Assembly: GCF_947623445.1 (NCBI RefSeq)
Contig: NC_135242.1
Location: 24,738,001-24,802,000, forward strand
Source of the DNA: Clavelina lepadiformis
Lineage: Eukaryota > Chordata > Ascidiacea > Aplousobranchia > Clavelinidae
Reading direction: 5' to 3'
DNA length: 64,000 bases
A model generated the notes under the pieces. That model saw only the letters and a program-made list of their open reading frames with translations, was not told the DNA's origin and did no database searches. Below are positions 1 to 13,131 of this stretch, piece after piece. How positions within the stretch are numbered: the first letter of the stretch is position 1; every line of letters begins with the position of its first letter. Both the position numbers and the translations under genes were made by a program.

Positions 1-676
1 TACAAAACGCGTCGAGTAATGCGTGAGTCATCATAATGTCTACAACACTTTTCTGAATCGCACTTTCTGCAAAGAACATTACCCCATTTGTACTATCCAA
101 CTGAAAACAATCCCAAATGTGTATAATTATATACATATGAAATAAAATGTGACAAAAGGGCGTAATAAAAATTTTTTTGACAATGACCCTGGTACTTGTG
201 CTTTTTAGCCCAAAATTATACAGACTTCTCTTTTAAGTTGTTGCGTGCTTTTAAATTTTCACCATTTGATATAATTGGAACTTTAGTTTATTGGGATAAT
301 GTTGCACCAGAAAGGTTCGGGTCTCGTCATTATCATTGCTGTCCACTTGGTGGTGTGGTGGACATCGAGGTGGCACAGTTAATATTTAAAATTGCCGTTG
401 TAGTGATCCCAGGCGTTGATATAATGCTTGCTCTTGTCTAGAAGTCCTGGTACAGTATATATATAATATATACTCCTCCCAATTGGTGCAAGACCATATA
501 AAATAATTTGTCAGATTGAAGATTCTACAGATAAGCGACGACTTAAGCTGTAGCTGCGAGAAATCATTGCTGAAGTGTTGTGAAGAGTTTCTCCGTCGCG
601 AGGATAAAAATTCCAATATCATACTAACACATTTTTGTGCAGATTATTCTAAACAACCAACATTTGTTAATTCCAG
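1..676. other. Sequence upstream of the first recognisable XPO7 exon
   Basis: No exon could be recognised here. It should be intronic sequence of the exportin-7 gene that enters from the left edge, because the first recognisable exon begins at 677 in mid-codon. The open frames at 196-441 and 516-676 resemble no part of exportin-7. An upstream exon with weak similarity could have been missed. Confidence 0.4.
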
Positions 677-3600
677 GACAATGTCGTCTCACGCTGTCCG
701 CACACTTCTTGGGGTAACAAGGGACTGTCGGGGGCTCGCTTACGCTTTCAACACGAAAAGCTCGTACATGATGCTATTTGATATCATGTGAGTGACAGCG
801 GTATGAGATGTCTATGTGATAAGTTAATGGGATGGAATTATATTTAGTGGTTTATTTGGTTAAATTTTTTATTTCTAGATATCCGACTTTCACCGACATT
901 CTTCAAAAATCGATTGAACTGTGGTCACATGACCCGGATGTGACAACCCCAGTTTTAAAGGTCGGTAGAAAATCCGCTGCTTAGCGCCCTCAAGTGATCT
1001 TTGCTTCGTGCAAATTTTAAAGTAAAAAATGTTTTTGTCATTGTCAAGTGCAATGCATAGCTTTCCAGTTGTGTATCCCATCGTCCATCTTTATTTGTTT
1101 TTGTTATCCCCAACTGCATGTCCAATCCCCCATCAATATATTCGTGCCAATGTGCTTGACATCTTCATCTTTAAACAGCTTTTTGCTGAGATGGTTTTGA
1201 AGCGAGGACAACGTTTGGACTTTGACGTCGCCTCCCCGAATGGAATATTGTTGTTCAAGGAAGCCAGCAAGCTTGTCTGTGGATATGGTAGGTCAAGTGT
1301 GATCATCATCTGGGAAGTTTAAAATGATTTGATTTCAGGTGTGTAAGTTTGGTATCTCGACAATTCTAAGAATTACGGTCAGGTTTCAAATTGTTAAAAA
1401 TTCCGAGGGGCGAGAGTTGGAATTGATAAGTTTCTATTGCCGGGTAACCTGGCAAATTTGTGTGCCATGTAGACTTGAAGATAAATTTGTTTGCTAATTT
1501 CCAAGAATATTTCACAGATAAGTTACAGAATTCAGAGTTAATGCGACCAACTTATATCCGGCAGGTAATCGTATTCTCGCAATGGGGGAGCCACCAAAAG
1601 ATCAAGTATTTTCTGACCGTTTGAAGGGGATGTCGCTTTGTTTCCGCTTGCTCAAGAACGCGCTTTGTGCCGGCTTGGTCAACTTTGGTGTTTTTCAACT
1701 CTACAACGACCCGACGTTGGAAGATGCTCTCAATGTATTTGTGAAGCTCGCGACATCAACCGACAGCTCACATTTTCTAGTAAGCGTACAACAACTGTTT
1801 TCTATAAGGTTTAATAACTTGGGTGTGTCTGTATTTATGGGTTGGGGTTAAGTTTGAGTTAAACTCTCTGCACATTCCCTGAGCTGTAATGTACATAATC
1901 AAACAAACAGGATTAAACACCTGAAAGTTTACAATGCATTGATATATTTTTACACTTCTATACCAGGACTATCCTAAGTTAAGTTCGTCGTACTACTCCC
2001 TGCTTGAAGTTGCAATGCAGGATCACATGAACTTCGTTAGTGGGCTGCCTCCATCTGTCGTATATCACTTATTGAAGACTCTCACTGATGGACTTACTGG
2101 CCTGGGTAGGCGGCCTGGTTACTTAAATGTTGATGTGTTTGTTTATTTATATGCCAGGGTTTGAAAGAGATCATGGAAACATTGTTTGAAAGATTTTGCT
2201 GTTGGTCTTAATCTTGCCGTACTTTTTGACATCTAGCTATTTCTTTTGGGTTCAGCTGGTCATTTAGCTTCGTGATCAACTTCTCCTTCACCTTCCATTA
2301 TTTGTTTTTCCTTAGTTTTGAATTATGACTGGTTCGAATTTCTTGATAAAAGTTTTCTTTTAGTTATTATGGCTAACGGGATGTGACGTATTTTTGGGCA
2401 ATCTGACTGAGATATCCAAAAAAATAAGTAAATGCCAGAAAGCGGTTTTTCTAAATTATGCATTTTTCACTGTCACTACTGTAGCCGGCCATTTGAAAAC
2501 TTGCCAAGTATATTCCTTGTTAAGAAACACTTCCTTTGCAATCACATAACAATCACTCCATTCGCTACATCACTATAAGATAGAACTGACCCAAACCGCA
2601 GAAAGACCCATACTATAGCAGTTGATGAAGTTCGGGCTTATAAAATATGATGCTTGCTTTCAGACACTGTGATATGCACTTGCTGTTGCAATACCTTGGA
2701 CCACTTGGTCACTTATCTCTTTCGCATCGGCAGCCGGTCTCCAGCGCTCTCTAACGGCGACATCACGTCTGCCGTATCCCTCAAGCGGCGACATAATGAA
2801 GTGGACCGCCAACGCGAGCAACACTTTCTTCAAATGATGATTGACAGGCCGGACATATTACAAACGGTGACGTGGCTTCAACTTTAACAGAATATTTGTC
2901 GGTTCCACAACGTTATTGTAGTTGCTAAGATAATAACTGTCTTATTTTTCAGGCGTTGTCGACCGTGCTTCACACAATTATGTTTGAAGATTGCCGGAAC
3001 CAGTGGAGCATGTCCAGGCCTTTGTTGGGTCTTATCCTGCTCAACGAAGAGGTACTGGACGCGTGGTGGCGCTCTGGTGCCCATAAACCACTTGTCGAGA
3101 TTGCGACTCTCGGCCAAGTCCATGAAAGTTTTCCTAAAATGGGACAAAAAAATCTAATTCGTAGCAAATTGTTGAGTTATGTTGTTGTTAGTGCAAGAAC
3201 TACTAAGCCGTAGCTACATCGAGGCATTTCCTACAGTTCTGGCGCAAAACATTTTTAAATGCTTGACTACATGTAACTACGTGGTTAACCAGGAGCGTAC
3301 TTGGCATGTTTGCCTCTGGGGAAATTTCCACCTTAAACTTACGAGGATAACTTCCTTCCCACAGCACATGCCAACGCTGCAGAAGACACTCTGCGAGCCC
3401 GGGGTCGAACACGGGCGGCTGAATCTCGAGTCGGTGTCGAATTGTTTTAACCAATTGATGTTTTGCGTCGATAAGAATCTTCATTCCAAGACACGTGACA
3501 GGTGCAATTTGCGTTGCTTCTTTAAGCTTGACATGATCATGTGGTTGAATACCTTCTGCTTTTTCAGATTTACGCAAAATCTTTCTATGTTTCGACGAGA

Positions 3601-3691
3601 GGTGAACGATATGATGAAAGCAGCAAGTTCAGGTCAAAACACTGGAGACGGACTCGATTTAACCGCAAACAGTTCAAATATGATGACATGA
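677..3691 (+). CDS. XPO7: Exportin-7, C-terminal part (nine 3' exons)
   Basis: Nuclear transport receptor of the importin-beta superfamily; it carries cargo through the nuclear pore with Ran-GTP. The window holds the last roughly 405 residues of a protein that is usually near 1,090 residues. Exons: 677-787, 879-960, 1179-1287, 1565-1779, 1967-2105, 2664-2866, 2953-3051, 3365-3501 and 3568-3691 (TGA at 3689-3691). All introns are GT-AG and the phases join without a break. Recognisable family blocks are [75 protein letters not shown] and [15 protein letters not shown], with the family's usual Asn-Met-Met ending. The frame also stays open past 3051 into the following intron, but joining 3051 to 3365 restores the family spacing. 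The 5' exons lie outside the window. Identification is firm; the exact edge of the first exon is less so. Confidence 0.93.
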
Positions 3692-4899
3692 CAAGCGCTT
3701 CTTTGACGTAATTCGCTATGCTGTAAACTGTGACTTTCCACTGTTTTGTCGTCGTTTATCGCGCATATTAACAACGTTTTCATTCGGTTAAAATTTGAGT
3801 GTGAAATAGCACAAGTGACATCTCATCGCAATTACCTGTCATTATTGAGCAATCATTTTAGCGGCTAAAAATTGTTTGATTCGTCAGTTTTCCGCTGATT
3901 TCCTTTGCAATAATCTGTGCTGAATGGGGCTTGTTCTACAGCGAGTTAAATAATGTGCCGGACAATAAACGACCGTGAAAACGCGTTCTTTTCAAATACA
4001 ACGACATAATTAATGCTTTGTTTGTTGCTTTATACAACTTGCTGTGGTCCGTACAGTAGCTTAGGCTGCTTGTTTCACTTCGTCTGATGATCATGTCAGT
4101 GCAGGGCTTGAAATTCGGCGACGTTGAGGATGGATTTTCTTGGTCTTGCCGCAGAGTGGAATTTTGTTTACTTTGGAACTGTTTGAAAATAGGTTTAGTT
4201 TCATGTAAACACAATCACCCATCTCCAAGTGCAGTACTAATTACTTAAAATTAACACATCAAAAAGTGTATGCGTCTGGTTTTGGTATATTTTGCTCAGA
4301 ATCATATGAAACAAAAATTAAAAAAAATAATTATGTTAAAATGTCGAACAAGGCCAATGCAGTAAGTTATATGAAAACGTTTCTTTCACCACTAAAGAAT
4401 ATGTTTACTTTAATTATTTTGTTTCATATTTACCGTTTATGACTTTGTGGCCACAAATGTTCACTTCTAAACTTTAATAAATGATTTTGAAACGTCATAC
4501 CAGATTTAATCGTCCAGTGCTGTGCTGCGGAAGGGAACAAACACCCGAAGATTCGCTTGAATCCAAACTGAACGTTTTAAACTCTGCGTATATGTTTAAA
4601 ACAAGTCAACGTCTGTCAATCAAACACTGGCGGATATGACGTTTTAACTGGTAATAAAAGAGGAGAAATTTGACCCAGATTAGATTAATGCCTTAACAAG
4701 TTAAACGTTTGATAACATAGCGATGACGTCATATTGTTATACAATGTCTTTATCAATGGCGGAAATTTTAGTGGTGGATTTTGTCTGGAAGACATTAATA
4801 CTGGAAGGAAAAACTGGGCAAAGTCAACTCATAGCGCACATGTTCACTTCAAATCACTTTAAATTTTTCGGTGTTAGTTTTTTTAATTTTTTGCAGCGT
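3692..4899. other. XPO7 3' flank
   Basis: AT-rich sequence with no supportable gene. It includes the probable XPO7 3' untranslated region. The whole stretch recurs, with small changes, at about 51439-52660 in unit D, so it belonged to the block that was duplicated together with the XPO7 3' exons. Confidence 0.5.
3964..3969 (+). promoter_or_regulatory. Candidate polyadenylation signal of XPO7
   Basis: AATAAA lies 273 bases after the XPO7 stop. A second AATAAA lies at 4476-4481. The duplicate in unit D has AACAAA at the place matching the first one. Either could end the transcript; only RNA data could decide. Confidence 0.3.
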
Positions 4900-7800
4900 T
4901 ACAAAACTAATTGATCGCCTACCAGTGCAAGCGCATACAGAACAGCAGCAACTTACTTACTTCCTTGTTATTTGAATATGCTTATCGCTGGTGTATTACC
5001 AACATGTAAAAAAGTGCTATAATTATGATGATATTGCCACCACCTGCATCAGCACAATTTTTTCTTTCCACACGTTGAAGACAAATAATAAAATGAACGA
5101 AATCCATTTCCTTCTACTTTCTGGTGAATCCCCCAATGTGCTTCTTTTTTCTGTAAGCTCCTTGTCTGATCCAGACTTCCAAAATAATGTGACATCCTTT
5201 TCACTGCATGACCTTCTCCATCCTTCTCTGTTCTATGCTATTTTATGCAGTGTGCTTGCGTTTGTAACAAACACAGTAAGTAGTTTCATAGCCTCGAAGC
5301 TGAAGGCAGCGTCGATGAATCCGAGTTAAATTGTTTAAAACTTTTTTGCAGATAAACAATTCCAACTGCAGTAATATTTCTAATGACATGTTTATTAAAT
5401 TTCTATGGCTTAACAGTTCCAATTCCATACTGGAACTAGAAGACAGTGCGATTTATTACAGAGATAGATTTTTCAAACGTAGATCTGTTGTCAGATAACT
5501 GGTCCTAGGCTGATTTACATAGGCCTGTTGTGAAATCAGGATATGATTGGATATGCAATACCATCATAAACATTAAAATGCATTTGTTTGCAAGCGATTT
5601 TACTTGCATAAGAATGTAACTCCACGTCAGTTGCAGTAGTAGCTTTAGGGTTAAACGAGCAAGGCAGTCGCCTCGTGCCCTCCTCCGAGAGACACCCCAT
5701 GATTGAGTATACGAGTTCTAAACGAACAAACATTGAATACGAATATTATTGTTAACTATTCGCAGTTTTTCAAGACAGGAGTCATTCCTTGGTTCATGCT
5801 AATTAGCTGTATGAGCTGTAAATAGAACGTTGTGTAAATCGAAACTCTGTGTAAATTGGTTCCCCTCCTGTTATAAAATTACTTTCATGTAAGTTGATGT
5901 TTAAACGGTCACGTGATTGAAACATCATTTCAAGATGAAAACAATTGTGTTCTTTAGCAATTTTAGGCAGCGAAAAACTGAGAAGAAATGAACAAGAAAA
6001 TGTTGAGCAGTTTGTTTTTTGAAAGAAAAGCAAAATTTTACGCGTTTCTACAAAATGTAAATTCAAAATTTCGGAGGATCATGTCCTCAGACTTACTAAA
6101 ATAAACTGCTGCGTCTCTCCTAATTTTGTGGCCACCAAACGTAAGTGGCGCCATACTTCACCTCGCCCTCCACAAACCGAGAGATACCACTGGCTAGTTG
6201 TCACACTGGCCACAATACAACACGCAAAGATTTGGTTAACTTTTTAAAACTTTCTCGTGCATTTGCTGATGTTTAATTCTTGAAATGATAAACGTAGATA
6301 GACGTCATCTGCTCTGCTTATTTGACCATGACTAATACATTGGCTTCACAGTCAAGCGAAACAATATCATGATATATGAAAAAATAAATAAACGCTTTAT
6401 ACTCTATATGCAGATGAAGTAGTCTATATCTATTAACAAACTAAAGCTGCGTGGAACCACAGAAATCAACAGATTGACAAAAGTGCAACGAAAAATGCAA
6501 TTCCACAAACAAATTAATAAAGTCTATCTCACGTGAATAAAAAAACACATTAAGTTATAAGATAGATTACTAGAGCAACCAAATATTCTGCTAAATCATC
6601 AAAGATTTCTTAACTTTCAATTACAAAGTTCTGTAGTACTTCAATGATATTTTGACATAAATTGAACGATCGCTTTGTGCTTTGTTTTACGACTGATGTT
6701 TTAGTTTGTTGCGTAATTTGGTTAAATGAACGCCGCCAGATAATGAACCCGGGTCGTATTAATTATAGTTTATCTTCTGTCCTGCCGTTTTATCCTCTCT
6801 GCCACCGAGCCAACTATGTCGATGGTCACTATTATAGACCTCATTAATCGCAACCTACAATAGAAACCGCGTCGTATACTCACAGATCTTTTTGTGACCA
6901 TTTGGGTTGAATTCCGGGTAATTTTGTCAAAACTATACGTTTAATATGAGCAAAGATTAAGCGTTGGGGCCAACTAATTTTTCCTTTGCATCCATGATCT
7001 TTCTTTCTCGACGCTGAGTGGTTGCATTTGGGCGCTTTCTTATTGATTTCGTGGCCGTCACATGTCAATCCTTAGGACTATTATGTTCTTTTCTGCGTGT
7101 TTCTACCTGCGTTGCTGCATTTGTAACAAATGTGGCTTCAATACAATTATTCTTGTTACTATATTTAGTCTGTGTTTGAGCACTATTTTGGATTTTGGCA
7201 TCGTTTGGGTTATCACTTATGCATTTGTGTTATTTGGTTTATTGATTGGTTGGTTTGTTTCTTGATTTTAGTTCTTCTCTGTACTCAAAAGGTTTTGTTT
7301 TTTGAATATAAATTTGCTTGATTTGCGTTTGTATTTGTTATCTTGGAGCTTTGCGTTATTATGATTGGTTTATTTTGTCGCCGGTAGGTGTCGTGTTTGC
7401 TTTTATTTTTATAGTATTGGGATTTAACAATGTTGAAATGTGTTCTTGTCGCATTTGTTGCGCGCACCAGGGGTGCCGCCGCTTCTCCCGCTAATTACAA
7501 AATTCCCCGTCCAGTTTCTTTCTAAAATGTTCAGAGTACATGGGGCAGTTCGTTTAGTAAGTGTTGGTGACAGGGCTTTGTCTCTATTGCTTTTACAAAG
7601 ATCTTTTCTCGTCTAATTTTTGCGATAAATCGATGCATCTGTTGTGTTCAGTTTTTAAATGTAAGTTGTCACCAACACTCAAGACTACAACTCAAAACAA
7701 GTTTTAGGTAACACCTTTTGCATGCTTGCTTTATACCAGGGGTTCCCAACCGGTGGTACGCGGGAGCTTTTCAGGTGGTACGCGAGCAGCTCTCCGTTGC

Positions 7801-8401
7801 ATGCGATATACAGTATAGTAGTATAACAATTTAATTTTGAGTTGCTAAAATATGCGAACAACACTTTTATTTCTTTCCGTACTAAATTCTCTGCACTCAG
7901 TAAGCTACTTTTATCGATCTTGCTCCCTGCTGTCATTGTTTTTAATACAATGCTGCTGTGCGAATATTGGATCAAATTAGTTGTTTTGAAAATAGTGGTA
8001 CGTGTTGACAATCCGTGGTGGCTAAGTGGTACGAGAACATAAAAAGGTTGGGAACCCCTGTTTTATGCTGCATGACTTGGTGTCAATCTGTAACACAGTT
8101 TACTTTCTTGTTACGTCAGCGTTGATTGATAAACTTGGCATAAAACAAGTAGCTTATGCGCAAATAACTGAAAGAAATTTTTTGGTCCTTTAATGGTTAA
8201 CTATGTCGATCCAGGTCTAGTTGTGTGGCGTCGGGTGTTGGACCGAAATATATCGGTCCCTGTATTAAGCGTGTCCTTCTATATTTGCATAATTGGGCAC
8301 ATATAACTCACTCGTATGTATGCTGGTCTGCTGTTTATAACAAAACATCGTTTATATCGTCTGCACGGCTTTGTATTTATCGGTTCATAAACAAATGTCT
8401 T
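4900..8401. repeat. Unit A left flank of the lectin array
   Basis: Mostly non-coding sequence shared in the same order with units B (about 20865-24730) and D (about 52660-55430). One segment near 5040-5330 stays open on the plus strand in all three copies (A to 5329, B to 21126, D to 53050), but the frames differ in start, end and small indels and resemble no known family, so it is not called as a gene. Other conserved pieces lie at 5560-6190 and 7020-7680. The copies differ by insertions: a solo LTR in B at 21478 and a hAT-like element in A at 7737. Confidence 0.7.
7737..8060. mobile_element. Non-autonomous hAT-like element
   Basis: Terminal inverted repeats CAGGGGTTCCCAACC at the left and its near-exact complement GGTTGGGAACCCCTG at the right bound 324 bases. 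Flanks ctttatac and ttttatgc are a decayed 8-bp target duplication. The sister units have the uninterrupted site gctttatgctg (B near 24389, C near 44759, D near 55092), so insertion followed the unit duplications. No transposase is encoded. The ends match the consensus style of hAT (Charlie-type) elements. Confidence 0.85.
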
Positions 8402-8409
8402 GTAAAAAC

Positions 8410-8749
8410 TAGGGCTGGAACAATTTGACCGGTTAATATTAGCCGCTAGCTAAGAGCTCTTAATTACTAAAGATTTTGTCCGCCATTAACCGAAAACGTA
8501 CAAGTAGGAAAGAATTTGGAACAAAATTGTTGATAATTCGATAATTCAAGGAAATATGTTACTCTGTTAATCATTTTAATGCTGGAATGCCAACTTTGTG
8601 GGCTGGCATAACATAAGTTGCTAATATAACACTTTTCATCACATTTATTAATAATGTAGCAGTTTTGCGTGCGATTGACAACGTGACATGACAATTAGCG
8701 ACTATGGTGGCTAACGGTAAAAGAAAATCAGCTAAAATTCCCAGCCCTA
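8410..8749. mobile_element. Non-autonomous hAT-like element, unit A copy
   Basis: Begins TAGGGCTGGAAC and ends TTCCCAGCCCTA (inverted repeats), flanked on both sides by the exact 8-bp repeat gtaaaaac. The same insertion occupies the same place in units B, C and D, so it predates the duplication of the lectin units and marks their common origin. The open frames inside it are not genes. Confidence 0.85.
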
Positions 8750-9183
8750 GTAAAAACATGGCGAATATATTCACGTGGAAAGTATAATTGAATGACGGTG
8801 TGGTGCCAAATTTGTACTGGGGATTGTGACGTAAAAATGTCGCATGACTCAGAGTTTGTCTTCCTACAAACTTCTTCATGTTTGTTTTGTTATTTGTAAG
8901 TTAAATTTGTATCTTTAAGTTTTACCTGAATACGACCGCAAAATCTAACATTTTAAATGAAAAACTTATTCTGAGTCATGTGACATTAGCAAGTCACAAT
9001 GCCCCGAACAAATTTGGCAAGACAACCTTATATCATATTATGACATACAATATAACGGAATGACAGTATTAATACATTATGACGTAATACACGTGGCAAC
9101 GTATAGTTGCAGTTTTCTGCGTTGCCGGTCTAAATACAATTCATTGTTTACTTGGTTGGTTAAAATCAACTCGTGGATTTCAT

Positions 9184-11269
9184 TCAGTCGCAACGAAGTT
9201 TCATTTTACTTTCTTTAAGAGGTTCACGATATCCCTTCCAATGATACCAAATAATTCCATGAGAATATCCACTTGATTGACGCATCCAGACTCCATTGAG
9301 GAATGAAAAGCCGCAGCCACCAAACCACCATCCCTGAGATCCTCCATTGTAAGTTGCGCAGTTTGCATCACTAATATATTAAAATATGAAAGATTAAAAT
9401 TACTTTGTTGCATCTATTTATATTCTATCTTATACGTTACTGGCAGGATATAACTGAAAATCCTACTGAGGTTGTGGCACTTAATGTTTATTAAGTTGAA
9501 CATGTTTGTTCCTGAACATTAGATGACGTACATGGAATCGCTATCTTCTGTCGAGAATGGGCGACCATTGTGATATGATAAACTGTCCCCTGCATTTCCG
9601 CTCTATCCGGAAACACGAAGTCGATATAAATTGTCAGCAGATCCGATCGAAAACGAGCTGCAAAAACAACAAATTGCTTTAAAAGGTTCGAATCCAGACA
9701 ACTAAGTTGTAATTTAATCATCATAGTTTTACGTTGATTAATAAATGTAAGATTTTTAACATCTTCGTTATTTATGTCACAACAATCGTTTTATGACCTA
9801 TAATCGGCGTGACGTTGGTTTCCATCGAAATCCCACAGTTCTATCTTGAGTCTGCATCCTCCTCCACGCGTCATCTCGTGGATGTTGTCGAGTCCTGTAA
9901 GTAATGAAGCACGAATAATAAGAACAAAAACTATCAAAATAAAATGCGTTTAAGTTGAACAAAACTTCCTCTTACCAAGCCAAAATTCCCCATCAATCTG
10001 GCCAAAACCGTTCGCGTAGTCGTCCCATTGTCGCCCGAAATTAACACTTCCGTCAATTCTTCGTTGAAAAATTTGTTGGTAATTTGATTTTACATTTTAG
10101 CACAAGTGTAATACGTTTAATTTATATGTTTAAATAATCTTCAGTTTATTACGTCATAATACAAGAAGTACGGCAATATTTACACCTCGCTTACAATACG
10201 CAAGATATATCTCTTTAAGTTATCTCTTATTCCAGTGGCATGTTCATATTTTTGCTAAAAATTTCAAGTTATGAAAAGTTCAAACTCATATTATAAGCAG
10301 CTGTTTGCTGCAGGTGATTTGGATGAAATAAATCAGGTTTACGTGGCGCTGGTTGAATTTCGCCCGTTTTCACTGCAAGCGACTTATGCAGTTCAATGCA
10401 ATTGTTTCGCATGTTGCATAAACGAAGCGAATTAGGCACAACAATAATGTTGGCATGCAACACGGCAATTATTAGCGTGCATTAATTTTTATGCATCGTA
10501 GCATGTGACTCAATGTGGGATTATGATCGTCTATACACAATCGCACACGACTAACACTCACACAGCAATCATTGTTCCATTGTTGCAGATACTTGAAAAG
10601 TGGAAAAGGCAGATTTGAAAAAGCGCGAATGCGTGTGAAAACAAATTTATTGTCTCTTGTATTTTCTTACATTCTTGCTACAATGCAAATGAATCGCACA
10701 CAACGCACTGTCACCTTAAAGTCCACACAACTTGCGTAATATTAAGTTTCATAGTTTGTGGAATTCCTCTTATGAACGTGGAAAGATTTTCACTCACTGT
10801 CCATCCATCCTCGCAATAAACTTCAACACCACTTGTCAGATTTCTGGGACCGTTGTTTAATGACGTAGCACATGACGTAATACTAGATGTTGTTGTCGTG
10901 GTAACATTGGTAGTAGCCATGGTCGTTTTACTGGGAGATGTAAGAAGCTCCTCGATTTCTGGAAAGAAATGTTGACAGGAAATAAAAATATTTGACATAC
11001 GTTTGCTTGTACTTGAACTTACTGGTCAGCCTGGTGACTACGTCGGTTCTTAGCGGTCCCAGGTTGCAACATGCGGTTTGGTTGTCATTCTCTTCATCTT
11101 CGTTCATTTCCCCGTCTTCAGGACCTGCGACGTCACTTTTGTCAAGATTTCGAGTCCAAGTGAACGTTGTGTCGTCATCACAGATTGTCTTCACAGATTG
11201 ACGGCATCGTTGCGAGTAGGTCATCGTGACGTAACACACCAAGAGCAACAAAAGAAAAACCCCTTTCAT
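9184..11269 (-). pseudogene. Ficolin-like fibrinogen-domain gene, copy A (broken)
   Basis: Six-exon gene of the array, high to low: 11023-11269, 10798-10958, 9976-10072, 9798-9894, 9532-9657, 9184-9370. Exon 1 encodes a signal peptide (MKGVFLLLLLVCYVTMTYS) and a short Cys-containing segment, then an acidic stretch (GPEDGEMNEDEEND) where B and D have collagen. Exon 2 holds a Thr-rich linker and the start of the fibrinogen domain ([12 protein letters not shown]). Exons 3-6 complete the domain, with [34 protein letters not shown] and FLNGVWM. Two lesions are visible. The acceptor before exon 3 reads AA rather than AG, because + position 10073 is t where B, C and D have c. A TAG at 9603-9605 replaces the Tyr codon of SGYSGNAG. 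Exon 5 is also two codons shorter than in B. The next AGs after the lost acceptor would shift the frame. Probably a pseudogene, unless the 5' half alone is expressed. Confidence 0.85.
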
Positions 11270-13131
11270 AGTTCAGTTGAAATTTTACGCATAAATGTTT
11301 CAATTAAATAGAAGTCTTATAACAAAACTGTTGACTATGACGAAGTCATATGACAGAATCTTGTAAATTAATTGTGTTAATTGTAACGTAATAAATCAAG
11401 GCACATAAGATTTGTGCCTTCTAATTAAGCATCGAGCGTTTTCTTTTGATTCAGCCAGGAAGTCAGGTTTCAGAAGCAGGAAACTCGCTTCAACATGGTG
11501 CCACCTATTCACGAATCGCGCTAATCTTCTGTCGTTTTGCATCAGCTCGATGTGTTTTGTAAAATGTTGTGCCAGACAGATTTTCAAATTTACCAGCTTT
11601 AGATTAAATGATTCGTGATGGGTTTATGATGAATTTAGCAATTGTTTGTTTATTCGCATAAAACCGCTGCATTTCTGTTTGATTATGTTAACATCTAAAG
11701 CATTGCTGACAATCTTTACTCTAACCATTTCCAAAACAAGCACTATGGTTAGAAATGCACCTTATACTCGTGCAAATAAAAGGAACCTTAATTAACCCTA
11801 TCTATCCCGCCGCACAAATCGCTCAATTACATTAAGATAGAGTAAAACAAACTATCTTATCGCGATTAAATGCAAAAGCACTTTTGACATGTAACACAAT
11901 TTTCCTTTATACCATACCTAAGCTGTGATCTTACACGTTTGCATAAAGTAACATACAATCATATTGTAGCCTATTGTAAAATCGCCTAAGACGATCCATT
12001 CGTCAAACACAAACTCACCAGAAAGCTTTGTTGTGCTATTGTGTTAGTTTTAATTAAATTAAAGCCTGACAATGTTCCATTTTGCTGATGCTTCTCTACT
12101 TATGATTTCTAGAAAAACTGTTTTCTAAAACCAAACCTATTTTAAATATTTCGACCAACTTAGTGACGATTAAACGTAGCTGTGTAACAAGCTTCCTCAA
12201 AACAAATCATCTAATTGCAAGAATAAAACAATTTAATACCCGTGAGATATCTGCTGCCTTCTCATTTGCGTCGTTTCTTGTGATTCAGTCAGGAAGTCAG
12301 GTGTCTGGACCAGGAAACTCGCTGCAACATGGTGCTATTGTTATATTCACGAAACGCGATAATCTTCGGTCTTTGGAAGTCAGCTCATTAGAGTATGCAC
12401 AATGAGTTGATGAAATCACAAGCTTTAGATTAAATGCACCACAATGGTTCTTACCATTATTTCAGGAAAGATCTGATTTATGGGAACGAAGCCGCTGCAT
12501 ATCTCTTTGACAAAATATTATTATGGCAATTAATGACTTGAGACAGGGATCTTATTTCTTAACCGAAAAGATGATAACTATACAAAAGTTAAACTGAAAG
12601 AACAACAAAAGTTAACTATATGAAAGTTTTTATAATTACCACCATAAGAGTGCTCTTTTTATGGAAGACTCCACAGAATAATATCAATTTCCACTGAAAA
12701 AAGGATAACTATAGAAAGCACAACCGTCATCGTCACATGATGGACATTGGTAAAGAGCACTGTAGCCTGATTATAGGTTAACTGAATGAAACACACGTCA
12801 GGCCAGAAAAAAAAAGTTGCCACTTACGCAAGTGTCGAAACAATATTTGACTCATTCGCCACGTCAGTAATTTCCAACAGCGGTGTAAGTTGGTATTGTT
12901 TACATAAACAGAGTTTTAAACAAAAAAGTTACAAAAGTTAAGACTAAAAAAATCATTTTGTTTTTCGTCATTGGCGCGGTGGGTACGAAGAACAGTGCTA
13001 GTTGGTAATCATGCGCTAATGCACGGGATACGTGGCAAAGCTTAAACCGTGAAGGAAATAATGATGGTGTCAACTTGCTGATGACAACTAGCACGGCCAT
13101 TAAACACAGAAATACAGAAGCCAAATATTCC
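11270..13131. repeat. Unit A right flank (upstream of lectin copy A)
   Basis: Non-coding sequence nearly identical to 48579-50420 upstream of copy C. It includes a possible TATA-like box (TTATAA, 11317-11322) about 50 bases upstream of the copy A start codon. Two internal segments, near 11410-11620 and 12240-12450, resemble each other (shared motifs caggaagtcaggt, caggaaactcgct and caacatggtgc), a small ancient internal duplication. Similarity to unit C ends at 13131/50420, where unit D's XPO7 fragment begins. Confidence 0.75.

Noticed and set aside
3179..3370. Long open frame crossing the XPO7 intron before 3365
   Set aside because: It reads intron sequence; family spacing is restored by joining 3051 to 3365, and both copies are open only because they are recent duplicates.
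4991..5329. Open frame shared by units A, B and D as a possible gene
   Set aside because: Starts, ends and frame differ among copies through small indels; no domain or splice pattern. The minus strand has a faint LINE-like string (IAKNREGWR), too short to support a call.
8467..8694. Conserved 75-codon frame present in units A, B, C and D
   Set aside because: It lies wholly inside the shared hAT-like MITE and is conserved because the element was copied with the units.
10711..10998. Frames continuing exon 2 of copies A and C into intron 2 as separate genes
   Set aside because: They are readthrough of a spliced exon (Thr linker plus VYCEDGW), not independent genes; noted instead as a possible truncated product.
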